Shown piece after piece: positions 21,436 to 35,500 of a stretch of DNA of 64,000 nt. The translations under genes and the position numbers were made by a program. How positions within the stretch are numbered: position 1 is the first letter of the stretch; every line of letters begins with the position of its first letter. This stretch comes from Neostapfia colusana (lineage: Eukaryota > Streptophyta > Magnoliopsida > Poales > Poaceae), in contig JASWHV010000011.1 of assembly GCA_030760725.1 (NCBI GenBank), forward strand, positions 11,185,501 through 11,249,500. Reading direction: 5' to 3'. A model generated the notes under the pieces. It did not search any database. It worked only from the letters and a program-made list of their open reading frames with translations, and was not told where the DNA came from.

Positions 21436-23091
21436 CTAGGAACAACCCTCCTAACCTAGCTAGGTGTGAACTGAAGTCACCACGTTTTGAGTTTGAATGA
21501 AAACTGGTGCAGAATTCCCGAGTTGGTTTTCAGTCCTCCTTGCGCGTCTCTTTGTCTACCGTGCAGTCAGCAGTAAAATGATTATAACTCTTACTTGGGA
21601 ACTCCAAATGATGCACCGTTTGTTGCTTTGGAAAGTAGACTTTATATGCTTTCACACCATGTGTATTATGAAATATGAAACGTGACAGGTTGTGTAAGGG
21701 CCCGAGTTTTTCACTTGCTAAAAGTGTTCATCACCCCACACACCTCAGCTCATTTGTGGTAAACACTTGAACACATTTGAAGAGCATGTAACCACCGTCA
21801 ATCGATAATTAGATGATGAACTCACCAAATCCAAAAGGGGTATTTCGCACATGCATTCTTTAGAGTCTGAGCTCACACTTACCTCCGAAACTTTGTTAGG
21901 AACGCTCATGCCAATTTTCACACGAATACAAACCTCTTTGAGGTACTTTTGGATACAATTATTAAAAGGACTAGTTTGAACTTAAATTCAAATTCAAAAT
22001 ACTTTCAGCACTCAGCACATTGTTATGAGCTCATCCACCAATTTTCATTCCATTTGGAGTTGATCTTGACATGAGCCATTTGAGCAACTTCAAACCAAAT
22101 TTGAATTTCAGCTTCACGTTTGCTGCAAATTCATCCAAACCATTTCACACATTGAATTATTCAAATTCAAAGGGCCAAATTGTGGTAGGACCAAAGTGCA
22201 AAGGGTATTAGGGTCCCCAATAATTAGAGCAGTAGGAATTCAATTTGTTGGGACAGAATTGGAGAGGTGAGACCCTCCTGTCAGCCACACATCAAATGAA
22301 CCAACTCAACACATTTGCTCGGTTTCTTGCGCGCTCACACCCGAACGCCACGGTGAGCAAACATCGGACAGCAGCTACCTGCCTCCTTGGGCCACCGAGC
22401 TGCTTTCCGGTCTCCTCAGCCTCACCCTCGGTCGAGTCCCAGACCAGTTCACCGATCTTTTCAGTCCTAGCTCGTGCGCTCGACCGAGAACAGACCGCAT
22501 GGCAAAAACGTTCCCTCCCTCGGCGATCACCCTGCTCCGGTGGATTTCACGCTCGGCTGAGCAGCTCAGTAGCAGTGCCGACCTTCACTCGTCGTGCTCC
22601 AGCCGTCAGAAGCTCGTGGTCAGCTTTCCACAAGCTGCACCGAGCTCCTTCTTCTTTCCCTGTTCACCATCGCCACACTTCTACGGATCACCGTCGCCAG
22701 GACAGCTCTGAGCTTCTCTGGCACGACCAACTGCACCCAGAGGTTAGCCATGAAGTCTAGTAGCTAGTGCCGAACCCTCTAGCTCCCTCATCACGCTGGC
22801 TAGCCGGAATTTCAAGTTTTCCGATGATCACCGTGTAGAACCGAAGCAACCCGAAATGGGAAATTCGTCTCGCATGGTTGATCAACTCCGATTCTAGTCT
22901 AGCTATAGACCACAAACCATGAGGTACCATCCAGTCTACGAGCTGTGCGACACAAACTCGCTGCCAACGTCCAAAATGGCTCTGGTCGCCGTTTAGCTTA
23001 TAGCTCAGGCCAATTTCCACAGGGTTTGAGTGCACCATCATCTTCCTCGAGCTCCAGTGATGCTTTATGGCCACTTAGGGCATCGGGAAAG

Positions 23092-26062
23092 TGTGAAATC
23101 CCAAAGTTGTAGCAAGTGGAGCTGCAAGTCACACCAAGAAAATGAGAGGGAATTTAAATTTTTGAATACAACGGTGTGAGCTCCAAATGCTAAAGTAAAC
23201 GTGAAAAATGTCCAAACACGGAGACCTAGATCTACCATTTAATTCTCCCATCAGATAATAGCCCGGCAAATTTTCAGCTCATTTGGAAAGTATTTCCGAT
23301 TTGTTGGAAATAAAATGGGTGACAATTTGAATTTGAATTTTAGTTTCAAATTCCGACTTCACTGAAATTCAAATTTGGGAGCACCATTGTGTTCCTCATA
23401 TTCCTGTTGGCTTATCCTCCAAGTTTGATCAAATTTGGAGTTTGTTTGCTAGTGCAAATGGAATTGGAAAGAAAAGAAGAAGGGGGAAGTGGGTCCCACT
23501 GGTCAGTAGACTTACTCCTGAAGTCTACTCTGTTCTCACGTGGGCAACCGGACGCAGCGAGCACGCCAGCTCCCGACTCCAGCGCCTCTCCAACGTGCCA
23601 CCTCCTGCTCGGGGGCCGAGAACGCCGAGTGAAGCGACGTGATAAACACGCCCCGGCCCACGTGAACCACTCCCTCGCTCTCACCCTCCACAACCCCGCA
23701 CAAGCCGAAGAAAAATTACCGCCGTCGATCCTCTCTGCTCACCGGCGCTCGGGTGACACAATTGTTTTTGTGGCCGATGATCTATACGAAAAACGTCCGC
23801 TCTAAGGTGCTGAACACAACCATGCCGACCTCACTTTATCTCTTGCACGATTGGTAGGGAATTTTGCCGTTAAGTGCTTCGGTGTTCACAAGACCGAGCC
23901 ACACCAATCTTCAAAATTCATCGTAATCCTTCCACCATCACTTAGGCCGAGCTACAAATATGATCTAGACACTCCCACACTCCTCTAAGATCAAGAACCA
24001 TCGAATTTCATTGAGTTTTGGCACTGTTCTTCGAGAATTTTGAGCCGGCACCGATTTTGGCGCTACGTTGCCGATGAACTCACATTTGCAGCCACGTCTG
24101 AGCTGATGTGAGCTCGTGCCGGTGACGAGGGATCCACCATGGTTCTCTAGGAAGAAAACTGAAGAATTTGAGCCCTCCTAGCACGAGTGCGATGCCGCCA
24201 AAGTCAGACCGCCGCTGCCGCCCGTCGCCGAAGGGTTTCCGGTGACCGGGGCCCTCGGTCGACCCCATGGATCCGTTGCTCGTGGTCCAAAAGGGGGAGG
24301 CGGCGAGTTTGGGGGCAAGGGAATATCGGGAAGGCAGTTCCCATGGGGCTCGCCGGATGCGTTGTGCGAGGAGGAAGAAGGAACTGTGCAGTGGGGCCCG
24401 CGGGCAAGAATTTAAACATTTCCTTCCATTTTTCAGTTTAGTTCAACTTCTATTACTCATAACTTTTGATAGGAACCTCCAAAAATTGTGAAACAAATTT
24501 CATTGGATTTCTCTCAGTGAGTAATAGCTAGGGGTGCATCCCAATTGTTATTAAATTCCCTAGATTTGGCTCATTAATTCATTTAAGTAAAATTTTGTAG
24601 GAATTATTACAGTAGTTCTATTTATTGCAAAATTCCTAAATTTGAGCAGGACATTCTTCCATAACTCCTTGAACTTCCGTAAAAATTTTAGAGGCATTGG
24701 ACCCATTCGCTGGGTGAAATGTGGTGTCAATCCTTTATGTCCCTGAAAAAGAGGTAAAATAAACAGAGCCATTTTTAGAATTTTACCCAAACTTAATAAA
24801 TACATATCTCTGACTAGGAAGCTCCAAATTGAGTGAACCAAATTTTTTTGGATTCATCTCTTCGAGTACTATCCATAAAAACCAGTTTCAACGCATGAAA
24901 CTTATTCTTTTTCCAGAATTAAGTCCCTAAAATTTAAACTGTTGGGAATTGTAAGAATAAACTGAGGCTAGGCAGTGGCTAGGACGCAGCAAGAGGAAGT
25001 CTTGTGTGCGTATCCCTGTCCATGTCGATTGAGGACCGATTCGTGTGTGGCCCCGCTGAGCAAGTTTGAATGTACGAAGGCATATCGGATATATGTGGTC
25101 CGATAAACCGATGTAACCTATACCTCCGGGCGCCGAGGCATAACGCACGATTTTATAGGTGTAGGTTGAGGGCAGCAAGATGGAAATCCGCTAACGGGCA
25201 TACAGAGATGCTCCGTGTAGGGAACCTCCTTTCTGTTTGGGTGCGACCGGTTTGATGTTTGGGTTGTTTGGTGAAAGGTTGTTCTGTACGACATCGAGTG
25301 AGCATGCTGTGCAGCCCCACGGGTGGGCGTACGTGACGTGCTCTTCCGGTATCCCTGCAGGTGTATATCGAGTCGATTCACCGTCCCTCGCGGTTATGAG
25401 TACCGCTTGTTCACTACGTCATGACGTAGATAAATTATGAAATATTGTGATTCAATTCTGCTGATATGTATAAATTGTATTGCCACATGTGTGCCACCAA
25501 ATATTGCTTACTAAATTTTAGATTCATGAACTGTTAATTTGTGGCTAAAAGATGAACTAAGGATGAACTTGTAAGCGTGTCCTTTGCTGCAATTTACTAT
25601 CCTATATTGGTTACAACCTGCATCTAGAGTTTCATGTATAGGGAGTCGGTTAAGACTTGCTGAGCCATCCTGCTAACGGTTGCTGCTATGAGTGTTTTGC
25701 AGGTGAGGACTAACCCACAGACTCGGGGTACGAGTCCACCGGCGAGGGCTACCCTCCGTTGGGGACCACGGTTGAGTGGGAGCCGTACACGCCGTGCTGA
25801 GCTGAGAAGTGGAGCTAGTATAGGTTGTCCATAGGGCTGGACAACCGACTTTTGCTAGTTAGGGGGTGTGAATTGTAAAAATTTAGCTTCCGCTGTTGTA
25901 GACTCTGTAGATAAATGTAAACTGAAGGTTTGTACTACTTTGTACATATTCAGTTTGTTTTCTATATAATACAATGTGTGCCTTATGGTGGGTGCTGTTG
26001 GGTGTCGCATCGTGCGGCAGCACCCTCTGAGATACTGGGCGTACGTATTTCAGTCCGTCACA
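23092..26062 (+). repeat. TE-4 5' LTR (LTR B), 2971 bp with internal deletion
   Basis: Starts TGTGAAATCCC and ends CAGTCCGTCACA before the primer-binding site. Compared with the 3' LTR it lacks the segment equivalent to 34427-35192 (766 bp), joined at GGGAATT then GTAAGAATAAAC (about 24947). The deletion removed exon 2 and the GC donor of the split ORF. Confidence 0.93.
25703..25800 (+). pseudogene. Remnant of LTR ORF exon 3 in LTR B
   Basis: Homologous to exon 3 of LTR C (Y-E-S-T-G-E-G-Y-P and T-P-C stop retained), but it has an in-frame TAA three codons in (G-E-D-stop), and its exon 2 is deleted. Confidence 0.6.
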
Positions 26063-26065
26063 GGC

Positions 26066-26077
26066 TGGCATCAGAGC
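26066..26077 (+). promoter_or_regulatory. TE-4 primer-binding site
   Basis: TGGCATCAGAGC lies three bases after the LTR end. One mismatch (C for T) to the usual initiator-Met site. Confidence 0.88.
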
Positions 26078-28044
26078 TGCTTAGGGGATAGCACACTATA
26101 TAAGGACAGTATTATGAGCAAAAATTAGGATTACGGTGAGGAATCGCTAGTATGCCCAAATAAGGACTATAGTAGTATAGTTACTTAAAGTGGCATGACT
26201 AACATACTTGTTATGATTCTGAATTTTGATTATGTAACGACGCACCTACGCTCAGGTAAACATGGTAAGGAACGCCACCGAAAGCGATTCAATTTCAGTT
26301 AGCTCCCCTGACGAGGAAAGTGGTTCAGGGATAGGTCTCACAGCTTGGTGTGAGACGTCAATATGAAACTCTTGGACTCTTCATGTTCCTGAGTTCATAT
26401 GAAATGCTGGTCCCTAGCGTGCATTAGGTAAGAAAGTGGAAACCCCATCGTGTGGTCGGTAACACGATAGTGTGTTCTTCTGGAAATAGCCTAGGAGGAC
26501 ATACGCAGTGCTTGCCATTGGCGTGCCCTGCAGGGCAGTAGGTGGTATCTGTTGGGGTGATAAAATTCTCAACCATGACGACCCGTTCGTGTTCTACTCG
26601 GGTTCCCCGTCGTGTGGTGTGAAAACATGATCACGTACCTTGAGACGTGGCTTAACTCTAGGACGGCCGTATGGCAATGATACGGACGTATGTATTTACT
26701 TTCAAATATGGACCTGCCTGAAATGACAACAACCTTTGAGTGCATCACTATTGAGTGTTCTTCTGCAGGTACTAACCACGTATGTATCCCGTGTAGTACA
26801 CGTGTGCAAGAGACCGTTTAGTGCCACAATTGAAATGTATATGCCGGTATAATCCAGTTAGGATTTTCCTTTTTGTGAGGAACGTAGTACCGACATATAA
26901 TAGGCATTTACATTTAATATAATGGTAACAAGGGACTAATATAACCAAGTTTCAATATTTAGGATCCTGGTTGGGTTGAAAAAATTCAACAGTTGATTAG
27001 TTTAGTTCAAAGGGGTTGAAAAACCGAGTGCTCTGTTTTGGAAGCAAGGTTGCTGAAATTTAACAGAGCATAACTCACAGTTTACATAGCCAATGGGGGT
27101 GTGGGATATAGTTCTGGAAAGGAGTTTAAGTGCTATACAACTTTGTTGTAGACTTCCAGGGCAGAATCACACCTTAAACTGGTTGAAATTCCAGATGATG
27201 GTAAACTGTCCAGAACCAGGACAGGTTCAAAAACTCTCTGGACTGTTCTGTTTTTCAAGCATAAGTTCCTGTAGAAAAATCTACAATTACCATATGATAC
27301 ATTTTTGGAAAGTTTAGGAGATGTGGTACATCTTTGTAATTCAAAGTTTCTGCAATTGCAGCACGGAATTCAGTGAAATTTAGAGTTGAAAACAGCAACT
27401 TCCAAAGGAGGTGTTGTTGAAATTCTTCCAGAAATCCTGTTGACTTTGAATTATCATAACTTTTTAACCAGAGGTGATCTGAGGGCAAATAAATACTCGT
27501 TGGAAATATACTGAAGTTAACTTTAGCTTTGGTATTCAACTTGAGTCATTTAAATGCCTAGTATCATATCAAAATCTGGGATATGTAGAAACTGGTCATT
27601 CTGGGCAGAGGGATGGACAGTTGAACTCATTTGAGAGGTTGTTGTACCCTAGGGGGTATGATTACTCCCAATGGGGTAGAACATACTCATGAGTTGTTAT
27701 ATTCAACTAGTGAAAGTTTTGAGTATATTTCCTACTCAAGTTTCTTTTGCTAGAGACCATGTTTGTGTCATATTAAAGATAAAGGGTAGTATACGTGAGG
27801 ACAAAGTGATATTAACGTCTCATAGTGACCAAATCTAGTTGAGATGAACTTCCAAAGAGGAATTCCATCAATTTGGATTTCACTAGGTTATATTTGGTCT
27901 GGTAATGGTGTAAATTGTACAAAGTTATTACATTATCCATGTACGAGAAGTATCGCATGTGTTACTGTCATTATGTTTTACGCCTATTTTAGTGGACTGC
28001 ATGGAGTATGCTGTGGGACTGATTTTATCGTCGTATGGTTGCAA
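26078..28044 (+). other. TE-4 leader, no intact orf0
   Basis: About 2 kb. A short open frame from ATG 26262 (M-V-R-N-A-T-E-S-D-S) begins like the TE-1 orf0 (M-V-R) and might be its remnant, but nothing longer is preserved. The rest is AT-rich with no coding signal. Confidence 0.55.
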
Positions 28045-31000
28045 ATGGTTCGTACTCGGGCCACGCATGAGGTCGGGGGCTCTAGTCAGCAAGGGGATGA
28101 TGACTCCCAGCCACCTGCCTAAGACAGTACCCAGCAGCAACAACCACTGCCGCCACCTCCGCTTACACTAGCGGATGTGATCTCGGCATTGGTAGGCTCT
28201 CGTGAGGAGCAGACCGACCTGCTCCGCACGATCATAAAAAATACGTCCTGGGCGGGAGGGAGGGCGTCAAGAGAGGGGACCTCGTGAACCCCACGTCATG
28301 ACGTATTCGGATTTCATGAGTACGCATCCTCCGGTGTTCACTGAAGCGGCAGAACCACTGGAGGCAGACAACTGGCTGCGGACGATCGAGTCCAAGTTCG
28401 GGCTGCTCCAATGCACGGAGCGGCAGAAGACTCTCTTCGCGGCACAGCAGCTTCACGGTTCCACCGGTGTGTGGTGGGCAAACTATGTCACCTCACTACC
28501 TGCTGGCCACGCCGTGGAATGGGAAGAATTCCGGAGGCGTTCCGCACCTATCATATACCTCCCAGGATAATGAAGAGGAAGTTCCAATAATTCTAGGAGC
28601 TGAAGCAATGCGGGAGGAGTGCCCACGACTACTCCCGTGTGTTCAACCAACTGGTGCAGTAAGCGTCGGATTATGTTTCCACTGAGTATAGGAAGCGAGA
28701 GCTATTCTATCGGGGGTTAAATCCCGAGATGAAGACGCATCTCGTGCAATGTAATTGCGGCACTTTCAACGACCTCGTCAACGCCGCGATTATGCAAGAG
28801 GATGCTCAGCGGGAACTGGCGGCTGAGCAGTGAAAGCGAAGCGCTCCACCAAGCAGTGGGGGTGGAGCTCCGCACAAATACCGCATGATGTATCGGACAC
28901 CATCCAGTCAGCAGTGGCATCCACCGGCGTGACCTCAACAGTTTGGGGGTCGTTCTTTTCATCCACCCCCATTCCGACAGCCGATGCCACCACCGTGACC
29001 ACAACAGCAGCAGCATCTGCAGATGGTACCCCTGGCATTTCCACCGCCACAATGCACCCCGGGATTCCGTCCGCCGGTCAGTGGAGGACCACCTTGCTAC
29101 ACATGCTACACGTGTGGCCAGGCGGGCCATTTCTCAAAGGACTGTCCTCAGGGGCAGCAAAGCAGCGGGCAAGCCCAATATCAGGGCGGTGCTCAAGGCC
29201 GACCACCAGTGAAGAAGGGAGGTCAGCGAACCGGGGGCATTTGCAACCTCGACAATGAGGACGCCCTGGAAGGAGAAAACGTGCTGGCAGGTACGTTCAC
29301 TCTCAACGATCAAGCAATCATCATTTTATTTGGTCCTGGTGCAACCCACAACTTCATAAGTGCATCATATGTGGTTAAGCATCAACTGGAAGTCTTTCCA
29401 ACCGAGTGCTCTTATATGATCTGCTTGCCAGGAGGGAAGATTTCAGCAAATATGACGATTCCAAAAGCACCGCTGTGTTTAGATGGGAAGATATATCCTA
29501 CTACTATGATTATTCTTGAGGGGTGGAAGATTGATGCAATCTTAGGGATGCCATGGCTAAGTTACCATGGCGCTGTCCTATAAAGATTATCATGGACGGT
29601 TCACCTCAACTCCCCACTCCACCGTCCGCATTCCCTCATACTATACAATCCAGTCTCGGAAGTTTCAGCCGCCTACAATACTGAAGCTCCCAAGTTAGAG
29701 GACATCCCCGTAGTCAGAGAGTATCCCGACATATCCCCGGATGATCTTCCAGGAATGCCACCTGAACGGGATGTGGAGTTCAAGATTGAACTTGCACCCG
29801 GGACTACACAAATATCGCGGACACTGTACAAAATGGCTCCGAACAAGCTGGCTGAGTTTAAAGAACAGCTCAATGATTTGTTGAGCAAGGGTTTCATTAC
29901 GCCGAGTTCCTCGCCTTGGGGATGCTCGGCGCTGTTTGTCAAGAAGAAGGATGAAACGTTGAGGCTGTGTGTGGATTACCGGCCACTCAATACCGTCACC
30001 ATCAAGAATAAATATCTACTGCCCCGCATTGACATCCTGTTTGATCCGCTTGTGGGTGCAAGTGTGTTCTCCAAGATGGACCTTCGCTCCGGGTATCATC
30101 AAATAAAATTTCGGGCGGAGGATATCCCGAAGAGGGCATTCTCGACGAGATATGCCCCTATGAATATCTCGTCATTTGTTTTGGTCTCACCAATGCTCCG
30201 ACCGATTTCATGTACCTCATGTACTCGGTGTTCATGCCAGAGCTGGACAAGTTCGTTGTGGTGTTCATTGATGATATCTTAGTTTACTCCAAGTCAGAAG
30301 CAGAACATGCCGAACACTTGCGGATCGTCCTTCAACGATTGCGAGACCATAAGCTCTATGCCAAGTTGAGAAAATGCGAGTTGTGGATCAGCCAAGTGCC
30401 ATTTTTGGGACATATCATCTCAGCGAAAGGCATTGCAGTTGACCCAAGCAAGATTGAACAAGTGCTGAAATGGAAAGCCCCCACTTCTGTCCTTGAAGTC
30501 AGAAGCTTCCTTGGTTTAGCGGGATATTACCAGAGATTCATTCCGAGTTTCTCCAAGCTTGCTAAGCCGATGACAGAATTATTGAAGAAGGAACAAAATA
30601 TTATTGGAACTCAGCACGTGAAGGAGCGTTCCTAGCATTGGTGAAGCATCTCACAACAGCCCCGGCTTTAGCTCAACCGGATACGACCAAGCCCTTCGAC
30701 GTGTATTGTGATGCGTCCGGCATCGGGCTCGGCCGCGTGTTGATGCAAGAAGGACGTGTGTCACGTATGGCTCATGCCAACTTCGAAACCATGAGCAGCA
30801 CTATCCGACTCATGATCTTGAGCTCGCTGCTGTGGTTTTGGCGCTGAAAATGTGGAGGCACCCCTTAGAAATTTGGTGCATCTCTACACTGACACAAGAG
30901 CTTAAAATATATCTTCACCCAGAAGGAGCTGAATATGAGGCAAAGAAGGTAATTAGAATTAATCAAAGACTATGATATTGAGATTTATTACCAGCCCGGC

Positions 31001-32484
31001 AAGACGAATGTGGTTGCCGACGCTCTGAGTTGGAAATCACATGTCCATAACCTTACCATTACCCCGATGGAAGAGGAAGAGCCGAGTTTATACTTGGTTC
31101 CTTATGGATCACTCTACAACCTTGCTCTCATCCCTACTATTGGGGAGGATATCATTGCAGCTCAGAAGGTTGACAAGGGCATGGAACATCTACGTATACG
31201 GATAGACAGTGGGGATATCAAATGTTTCCGGAAGGATGATGAGGGGCCGATGTGGTTCAATGACCGCAGTCGTACCCCGGAATATGGAGCTGAGAAAGAA
31301 GATCCTTGATGAAGGTCACTTGTCTAAATTCTCCATTTATCCGGGCAGCAAAAAATGTACCAAGATTTGAAAATAAAATTTTGGTGGACACGGATGAAGC
31401 GGGAAGTGGCTAAGTACGTATCCGAGTGTGATACGTGTAGACGAGTGAAAGCGGATCACATGAGAAAATCAGGGATGTTGCAACCCCTGAAAATTCCAGC
31501 ATGGAAGTGGGAAGATGTGAGCATGGATTTCAGTGTGGGATTACCTCTGACTTCCAACAAGCATGATTCCATTTGGGTAACCGTTGATCGGTTAACCAAG
31601 TCGGCTCACTTCATTCCCGTGCATACACATCACCATGCCAGCAAGTATGCGGAGTTGTACATTGCAAGAATTTTATGCTTGCAGGGAGTACCCAAGACGA
31701 TAATCTCAGATCGAGAAGCACTGTCCGTGGCTCGTTTCTGGGAGCAATTGCACGCTGCTTTGGATACTAAGCTGATTAGAAGCTCCGCCTATCACCCTCA
31801 GACAGATGGGCAAACTGAGAGGGTGAATCAAGTATTAGAAGACATGCTGAGAGCGTGTGCCATCCACCACGGTAGAAATTGGGATGATCATCTACCGTTG
31901 GAGGAATTCTCGTACAACAACGGCTATCAAGCGAGTATCAAGATGGCACCATATGAGGCTCTCTATGGTCGCAAATGCCGCACCCCATTGAATTTGTGCG
32001 AGTCCGGTGAATGGGTAATGTTCGGGATTGATTTGGTGAACGACACCGAAGAGCACGTTCGGATGATTCAAGCACACATGAAGGCCGCTCAATCCCGACA
32101 GAAAAGTTACGCTGATAAGAGGCGTAGGCCACTGCACTCCTACGTTGGGGAACACGTGTACCTCCGTGTATCTCCGCGTATCGAATAGAACTACCATCGT
32201 CTCTCGCTGGGGTTCACGATGTTTTCCATGTTTCACAACTCCGAAAATGTCTGAAGTATACAGCTACTGTTCCCACCGAAGATATTGGCGAGCTACAACC
32301 GGATTTGACTTATGCTGAATATCCGGTGGCGATTATTGATGAGGAGGCCCGAACCATGTGTAATCGAACGCTGTGGTTCTACAAGATATTGTGGAGCAAC
32401 CACACCGCTGAGGAAACGACGTGGGAGAGCGAGGAGTTCCTTCGCTCAAACTACCCGGACTTCTTGGCATCTTATCACGGGTAA
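28045..32484 (+). pseudogene. gag-pol: TE-4 gag-pol polyprotein, heavily mutated
   Basis: Gag starts at ATG 28045 (M-V-R-T-R-A-T-H-E-V-G-G) with a stop at 28120-28122. The order is then capsid segment (28298-28560), CCHC knuckle (C-Y-T-C-G-Q-A-G-H-F-S-K-D-C, about 29100), protease, RT, RNase H, integrase and chromodomain to TAA 32482-32484. The protease active site reads F-G-P-G-A-T instead of F-D-S-G-A-T (29332-29340), so the catalytic Asp is lost. RT keeps F-I-D-D. In integrase the second zinc-finger His is Tyr (S-I-Y-P-G). The DDE residues remain (M-D-F, S-D-R, T-E-R). About 90 bp are missing after R-V-S-P (32176). Many frameshifts and stops. Confidence 0.92.
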
Positions 32485-32537
32485 TTCCTCTCACATCTTT
32501 GTCTCTTCTTTTGTAATCTCGGGACGAGATTCTTTTT

Positions 32538-32550
32538 AAGGGGTAAGGGA
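32538..32550 (+). promoter_or_regulatory. TE-4 polypurine tract
   Basis: AAGGGGTAAGGGA directly before the 3' LTR start TGTGAAATCCC. Confidence 0.88.
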
Positions 32551-35500
32551 TGTGAAATCCCAAAGTTCTAGCAAGTGGAGCTGCACACACCGAGAAAATG
32601 AGAGAGAATTTAAAATTTTGAATACAACGGTGTGAGCTTCAAATGCTAAAGTAAACGTGCAAAATGTCCAAACATGGGGACCTAAATCTACTATTTGATT
32701 CTTCAGACATCCAATAATAGCCTGGCAAATTTTCAGCTCATTGGAAAGTATTTCATATTTTCTGGAAATGAAACGGGCGAAAATTTGAATTTGAATTTGA
32801 ATTTCAGTTTCAAATTCTGACTTCACTGAAATTCAAATTTAGAAGCACCATTGTGTTCCTCATATTCCTTTTGACTTATCCTCCAAGTTTGATCAAATTT
32901 GGAGTTTGTTTGCTAGTTCAAATGGAATTGGAAAGAAAAAAAGAAGGGGAAGTGGGTCCCACTGGTCAGTAGACTTACTCCTGAAGTCTACTCTGTTCTC
33001 ACGCGGGCAACCGGACGCAGCGAGCATGCCAGCTCCTGAACCCGGTGCCTCTCCAACGTGCTACCTCCTGCTCGTGGGCTGAGAACGCCAAGTGAAGCGA
33101 CGTGATCAACACGCCCCGGCCAACGTGAACCACTCCCTCGCGCTCACCATCGACAGCCCCGAACAAGACGAAGAAAAACCACCGCAGCCGATCCTCTCTG
33201 CTCACCGGCGACTGGGCGACACAAGTATTTTCGTAGCCGATGATCTACACGAAAAACGACCGCTCTAAGGTGCTTAACACAACCATGCTGACCCCACTTT
33301 CTCTCTTGCACGATCAGTGGGGAATTTTGCCATTGAGTGCTTCGGTGTTCACAAGACCGAGCCGAAACAATCTTCAAAATTCATCGTAATCCTTCCACCA
33401 TCACTTAGGCCTAGCTACAAACATGATGTAGACACTCCCACGCTCCTCTAGGATCAAGAACCATCGAATTTCATTGAGTTTTTGCACTGTTCTTCGAGAA
33501 TTTTGGGCCGGCACCAATTTTGTCCCAAGGTCGCCGATGAACTCATGTTTGCAGCCACTTTTGAGCTGATGTGAGCTCATGCCGGTGACTAGGGTTCCAC
33601 CACGGTGCTCTAGGAAGAAAAACCAAAGAATTTGAGCCCTCCTAGCACGAGCGCGGCGCCGCCGAAGTCAAACCGCCGCTGCCGGCCATCGCCAAAGGGT
33701 TTCCGGTGACCGGGGCCCTCGGTCGACACCATGGATGTGTTGCCCGTGGTCCAAAAGGGGGAGGCGGCGAGTTTGGGGGCAAGGGAAGGCCGGGAAGGCA
33801 GTTCCCGTGGGGCTAGCCAGAGAGCGCCGCCGCCGCTCAGCTGTTGGCGCGAGGAGGAAGAAGGAACTGTGCAGTGGGGCCCACGGGCAAGAATTTAAAC
33901 ATTTCCTTCCATTTTTCAGTTTAGTTCAACTTCTATCGCTCATAACTTTTGATAAGAACCTCCAAAAATTGTGAAATAAATTCCATTGGATTCCTATCAG
34001 TGAGTAATATCTAGGGGTGCATCCCAATTGTTATGGAAATCCCTAGATTTTGCTCATTAATTCATTAAAGAAATTTGTAGGAATTATTACAGGAGTTCTA
34101 TTTATTGGAAACTTCCCAAATTTGGGCAGTACATTCTTATAAACATCCTTGAACTCCAGTAAAAACTTCAGAGGCATTGGACCTCATTTTCTTGGCCAAA
34201 TGTGGTGTCAATCCTTTATGTACCTGAAAAATAGGAAAAATAAACAGACCCATTTTCAGAATTTTACCCAAACTTAATAAATCCATATCTCTGACTCGGA
34301 ATCTCCAAATTGAGTGAAAATTTTTTTGATTCATCTCTTCGAGTACTATCCAGCAAAACCAGTTTCAACTCATGAAACTTATTCTTTTCCAGAATTAATT
34401 CCCTAAACTTTAAACTCTTGGGAATTTTATCTGGAGAATTCTTTTATGTAAAATTATGAAATTTGGCTAGGATGTTTATTTGAAAATCATTGAGCCACAG
34501 GAAAAATTTCAGAGCCATCCTCTAGGATTCTTCAAATTATATAATACCAACTCCATTAGAACCATCTCAAACTCTAGTTTCCAGAAATTAATAGTTTGAT
34601 CCATGAAAATCACTGGAAATCCTTAGAAGCTCTAGTAATGACCAATTAGAATTTTATTTGTGCAGAGCTCAAATGATCTTAGGATCAAATGAAAGTTGAT
34701 CAAGTCTCTGGTTAGGTCCTTATCAAGCTACCATAAAAATTTCAGAGCCAAGTGGGAGGTCTATCTAGAGTTATAGTCTTTACATACTCAGTTTAACACA
34801 TTGCATTTAAATTGACATATCGTTAATGTGTTCCATATAGTCGCTGAAGGAGAGGACACCCCGGAAGTGCTGGACTTTCTACTTCCGGACGAGACCCTAA
34901 CCACTGACCAGCAGCAACAAGGCAAGCCCCGGTTTGCATTTAACAAGTTTTATAAAGTTTTGCTTTATATACACATAGCTTGAGGTATGTTTGTGCATTA
35001 GGTGTAGGATGGATGAAACCCCAAAATGCATAACCAGATTATTCCCAAGAGTGAGGGTAGTGTATAAGTCCTCGAGTAGTTCATGCCGTGCTTAAGGTTT
35101 ATAGACTTCGGTACAAGTCGAGTAGTTGGAATCTACTCGCGTGTATTAGGGTTTGTCACACGGGAATTGGTTCGAGTTGTGAGAAAACTTTAGTAAGAAT
35201 AAACTGAGGCTAGGCAGTGGCTAGGACGCAGCAAGAGGATGTCTTGTGTGCGTATCCCTGTCTGTGTCCATTGAGGACCAATTCGTGTGCGGCCCCGCTG
35301 AGCAAGTTTGAATGTACCAAAGGCATATCGGATATATGGGGTCCGATAAACCGATGTAACCTATACCTCCGGGCGTCGAGGCATAACGCACCGGTTTATA
35401 TGTGTAGGTTGAGGGCAGCAAGGTGGAAATCCGCTAATGGGCATAGAGAGATGCTCCATGTAGGGAACCTCCTGTCCATTTGGGTGCGACCGGTTTGACG

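Noticed and set aside
22245..22760. 171-codon open frame (plus) in LTR K
   Set aside because: Rich in Ser/Pro/Arg, lies in the GC-rich upstream block, not conserved in LTRs A, C or D.
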